From Balneolales bacterium (GTDB lineage: Bacteria > Bacteroidota > Rhodothermia > Balneolales > Natronogracilivirgulaceae): 7,789 nt of DNA. A model generated the notes under the pieces. The model did no database searches. It was not told where the DNA came from and saw nothing but the letters and a program-made list of their open reading frames with translations. The position numbers were made by a program, and so were the translations under genes. The number at the start of each line of letters is the position of its first letter. Position 1 is the first letter of the stretch. The stretch is taken from the NCBI GenBank assembly GCA_007127695.1, contig SKYW01000055.1:1-7789 (forward strand), read 5' to 3'. This document shows positions 6,910 through 7,789 of this stretch, piece after piece.

Positions 6910-7482
6910 GTGACAAATCGCCAGAACATCAGAAAAGAGGCATTGTCCATTCGCAGGAAAATGGATTCCAATGAACTTGCGCATCTTGGATCGCTCATTG
7001 CTCAAAACGTTCTGGCATCGGACTGGTACCGTGATGCGCGAAGTGTCCACTGCTTTTACGGCGTTACAGTAAAAGGGGAGATTCCGACCGTCCGGATCAT
7101 GGAGGATGCGCTCGCTTCTGGTAAACTCCTTGCAATGCCAAGGGTTACCGACAATGATGGTGGGATGGAACATATCAGGGTCACCGCGTTGGAGCTTGTG
7201 AAGCCGGGTTTGTGGGGCATACCGGAGCCGATGGGGGAAACAAGGGTGACGATTGCAGAAATCGAGCTCATTTTGGTGCCCGGACTTGCGGTGGACCGTA
7301 AAGGAAACCGCATGGGCTACGGCAAGGGCTACTACGACCGCTTTCTGGAAACGGCTTCTCACTCCGTAAAGGCGATGCTCGTTCCCGACCGGTTCGTGCA
7401 TGACCGGTTACCCGTGGAGCATCATGATGTTCCGGTGGATTATATTGTCACTGAAGACCGGATCCTGTCTTGCGGCAGCTGA
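6910..7482 (+). CDS. 5-formyltetrahydrofolate cyclo-ligase (MTHFS family)
   Basis: This enzyme converts 5-formyltetrahydrofolate to 5,10-methenyltetrahydrofolate using ATP, recycling a stored folate that inhibits other folate enzymes (ygfA/fau in E. coli, yqgN in B. subtilis). The 190-residue product has the usual family length. It has the basic N-terminal helix IRKEALSIRRKM (7-18), a substrate-pocket segment VKGEIPT (54-60), KPGLWGIPEP (98-107), and the signature VPGLAVDRKGNRMGYGKGYY (123-142) followed by DRFL, which forms the phosphate-binding loop. The start is GTG at 6910 with GGGAG 9 nt upstream. The first internal ATG (residue 18) would delete the conserved basic helix. It is the last gene of the plus-strand unit; no intrinsic terminator is evident after it. 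Confidence 0.93.
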   Translation: MTNRQNIRKEALSIRRKMDSNELAHLGSLIAQNVLASDWYRDARSVHCFYGVTVKGEIPTVRIMEDALASGKLLAMPRVTDNDGGMEHIRVTALELVKPGLWGIPEPMGETRVTIAEIELILVPGLAVDRKGNRMGYGKGYYDRFLETASHSVKAMLVPDRFVHDRLPVEHHDVPVDYIVTEDRILSCGS

Positions 7483-7587
7483 TGTTTTCCGCTGAAAAAA
7501 CGGGATTGAGGGAAACAAAATTTACCATGGCTCGTATGCCGGGATAACAGATGGATTTAACCACGGCAAAAACAGGGAATTTACACC
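7483..7587 (+). other. Non-coding leader to the second repeat array, possibly degenerate repeat
   Basis: I see no gene here. The segment contains GGGAAACAAAATTTACCATGG (7510-7530, the same order of GAAAC then CATGGC as in the units) and the phrases AACAGATGGATTTAACCACGG and GAATTTACACC, which lead into the first clear unit. These resemble unit junctions (TAAACAGATGAAA) but cannot be aligned over a full unit by eye. It may be a decayed unit or a different short repeat of the CACGG/GATG kind common in intergenic DNA. Confidence 0.4.
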
Positions 7588-7681
7588 GATGAAACATCCA
7601 TGGCCGACATTTAGGACACACAGGCACATGATTATACCCATGGATGCTCCATGTGACATTATAAATCAGAAAATGTAAACA
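7588..7681 (+). repeat. Repeat unit U1, copy 2
   Basis: This 94-bp unit is the inverted counterpart of 3770-3863 (89 of 94 identical, ungapped). It begins with GATGAAAC and ends with GTAAACA, directly joined to U2. It lies 106 nt after the cyclo-ligase stop and reads in the same direction as that gene. Confidence 0.9.
7595..7653 (+). other. Hairpin potential in U1 copy 2
   Basis: CATCCATGG (7595-7603) can pair with CCATGGATG (7638-7646) across 34 nt, and CATGGA/TCCATG (7639-7653) can form the competing short hairpin. Of the five differences between the two U1 copies, four lie in the 34-nt loop and one downstream; none alters either stem. Confidence 0.6.
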
Positions 7682-7782
7682 GATGAAACGAACATGGCAG
7701 CCTCCGCTTGACACACAGGGGCAAGATTAAATCCTGCCATGGGAGATCATTCTGACCATATAAATCTTAATTGATTTAAACA
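7682..7782 (+). repeat. Repeat unit U2, copy 2
   Basis: This 101-bp unit starts with GATGAAACGAAC and ends with TTTAAACA. It aligns with the U2 copy at the nuoA 3' end at about 80% identity. It also shares scattered blocks with U1 (GATGAAAC, CATGGC, GACACACAGG, GATTA, CCATGG, ATAAATC, TAAACA), so U1 and U2 look like diverged versions of one roughly 95-100 bp ancestor. Confidence 0.82.
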
Positions 7783-7789
7783 GATGAAA
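7783..7789 (+). repeat. Start of a further repeat unit, cut by window edge
   Basis: GATGAAA at the very end, directly after TTTAAACA, repeats the unit-start motif seen at 7588 and 7682. The array therefore probably continues to the right of the window. Only seven bases support this. Confidence 0.5.

Noticed and set aside
5935..7401. A 488-codon open frame on the minus strand across bshC and the cyclo-ligase gene.
   Set aside because: It is antisense to two well-recognised genes, its translation resembles no family, and its composition is what a mirrored coding frame gives.
7476..7500. Intrinsic terminator after the cyclo-ligase gene.
   Set aside because: Only a CAGC/GCTG four-base stem is visible, and it is followed by A residues rather than T, so it does not qualify on the plus strand.
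7448..7714. An 88-codon minus-strand frame crossing the second repeat array.
   Set aside because: It spans the end of the cyclo-ligase gene and non-coding repeats, and no protein family is apparent.
7588..7789. Possible CRISPR array because of regularly spaced GATGAAAC motifs.
   Set aside because: The units are 94-101 bp, directly joined, and similar along their length; there are no short identical repeats with unique spacers.

Overview
This is a bacterial chromosomal window of mostly ordinary core metabolism. On the minus strand, read right to left, lies the front part of a respiratory complex I operon: nuoA (3934-4344), nuoB (3251-3733), nuoC (2738-3241), nuoD (1431-2726), nuoE (889-1428) and the first 293 codons of nuoF, which runs off the left edge. 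On the plus strand a divergent, tightly packed trio follows: a bifunctional-nuclease (BFN/DUF151) protein with a C-terminal UVR motif (4640-5248), the bacillithiol synthase bshC (5269-6888), and a 5-formyltetrahydrofolate cyclo-ligase (6910-7482). The two transcription units diverge from the 295-bp region 4345-4639.

The organism is probably a member of the Bacteroidota/Rhodothermota/Balneolota assemblage. This is inferred from the BFN-UVR architecture, the presence of bshC, a complex I with separate nuoC and nuoD plus the NADH-binding NuoE/NuoF, weak Shine-Dalgarno sequences on most genes, and roughly balanced base composition. The assignment is an inference from protein character and was not tested by a search.

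The NuoA-F gene order is canonical. NuoE and NuoF form the NADH-oxidising arm, NuoB, C and D the quinone-facing connecting arm, and NuoA a membrane subunit. All iron-sulphur ligands expected inside the window are present. The trio on the other side links thiol cofactor synthesis (BshC), one-carbon metabolism and a stress- or DNA-related BFN-UVR protein. No shared pathway for the three is evident.

The non-ordinary element is a non-coding repeat family. Two unit types, U1 (94 bp) and U2 (about 98-101 bp), share the unit-start motif GATGAAAC. One U2-U1 pair sits inside the nuo operon between nuoA and nuoB (3770-3960, minus strand). A U1-U2 pair, followed by the start of a further unit at the window edge, lies downstream of the cyclo-ligase gene (7588-7789, plus strand). 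The two copies are inverted relative to each other, but each follows its upstream gene in that gene's own direction. The U1 copies are about 95% identical, with hairpin stems unchanged; the U2 copies are about 80% identical. Unit U2 supplies, or at least coincides with, the last eight codons and the stop codon of nuoA, and the distant U2 copy keeps the same reading frame and stop. No transposase, RNA gene or CRISPR array was seen.
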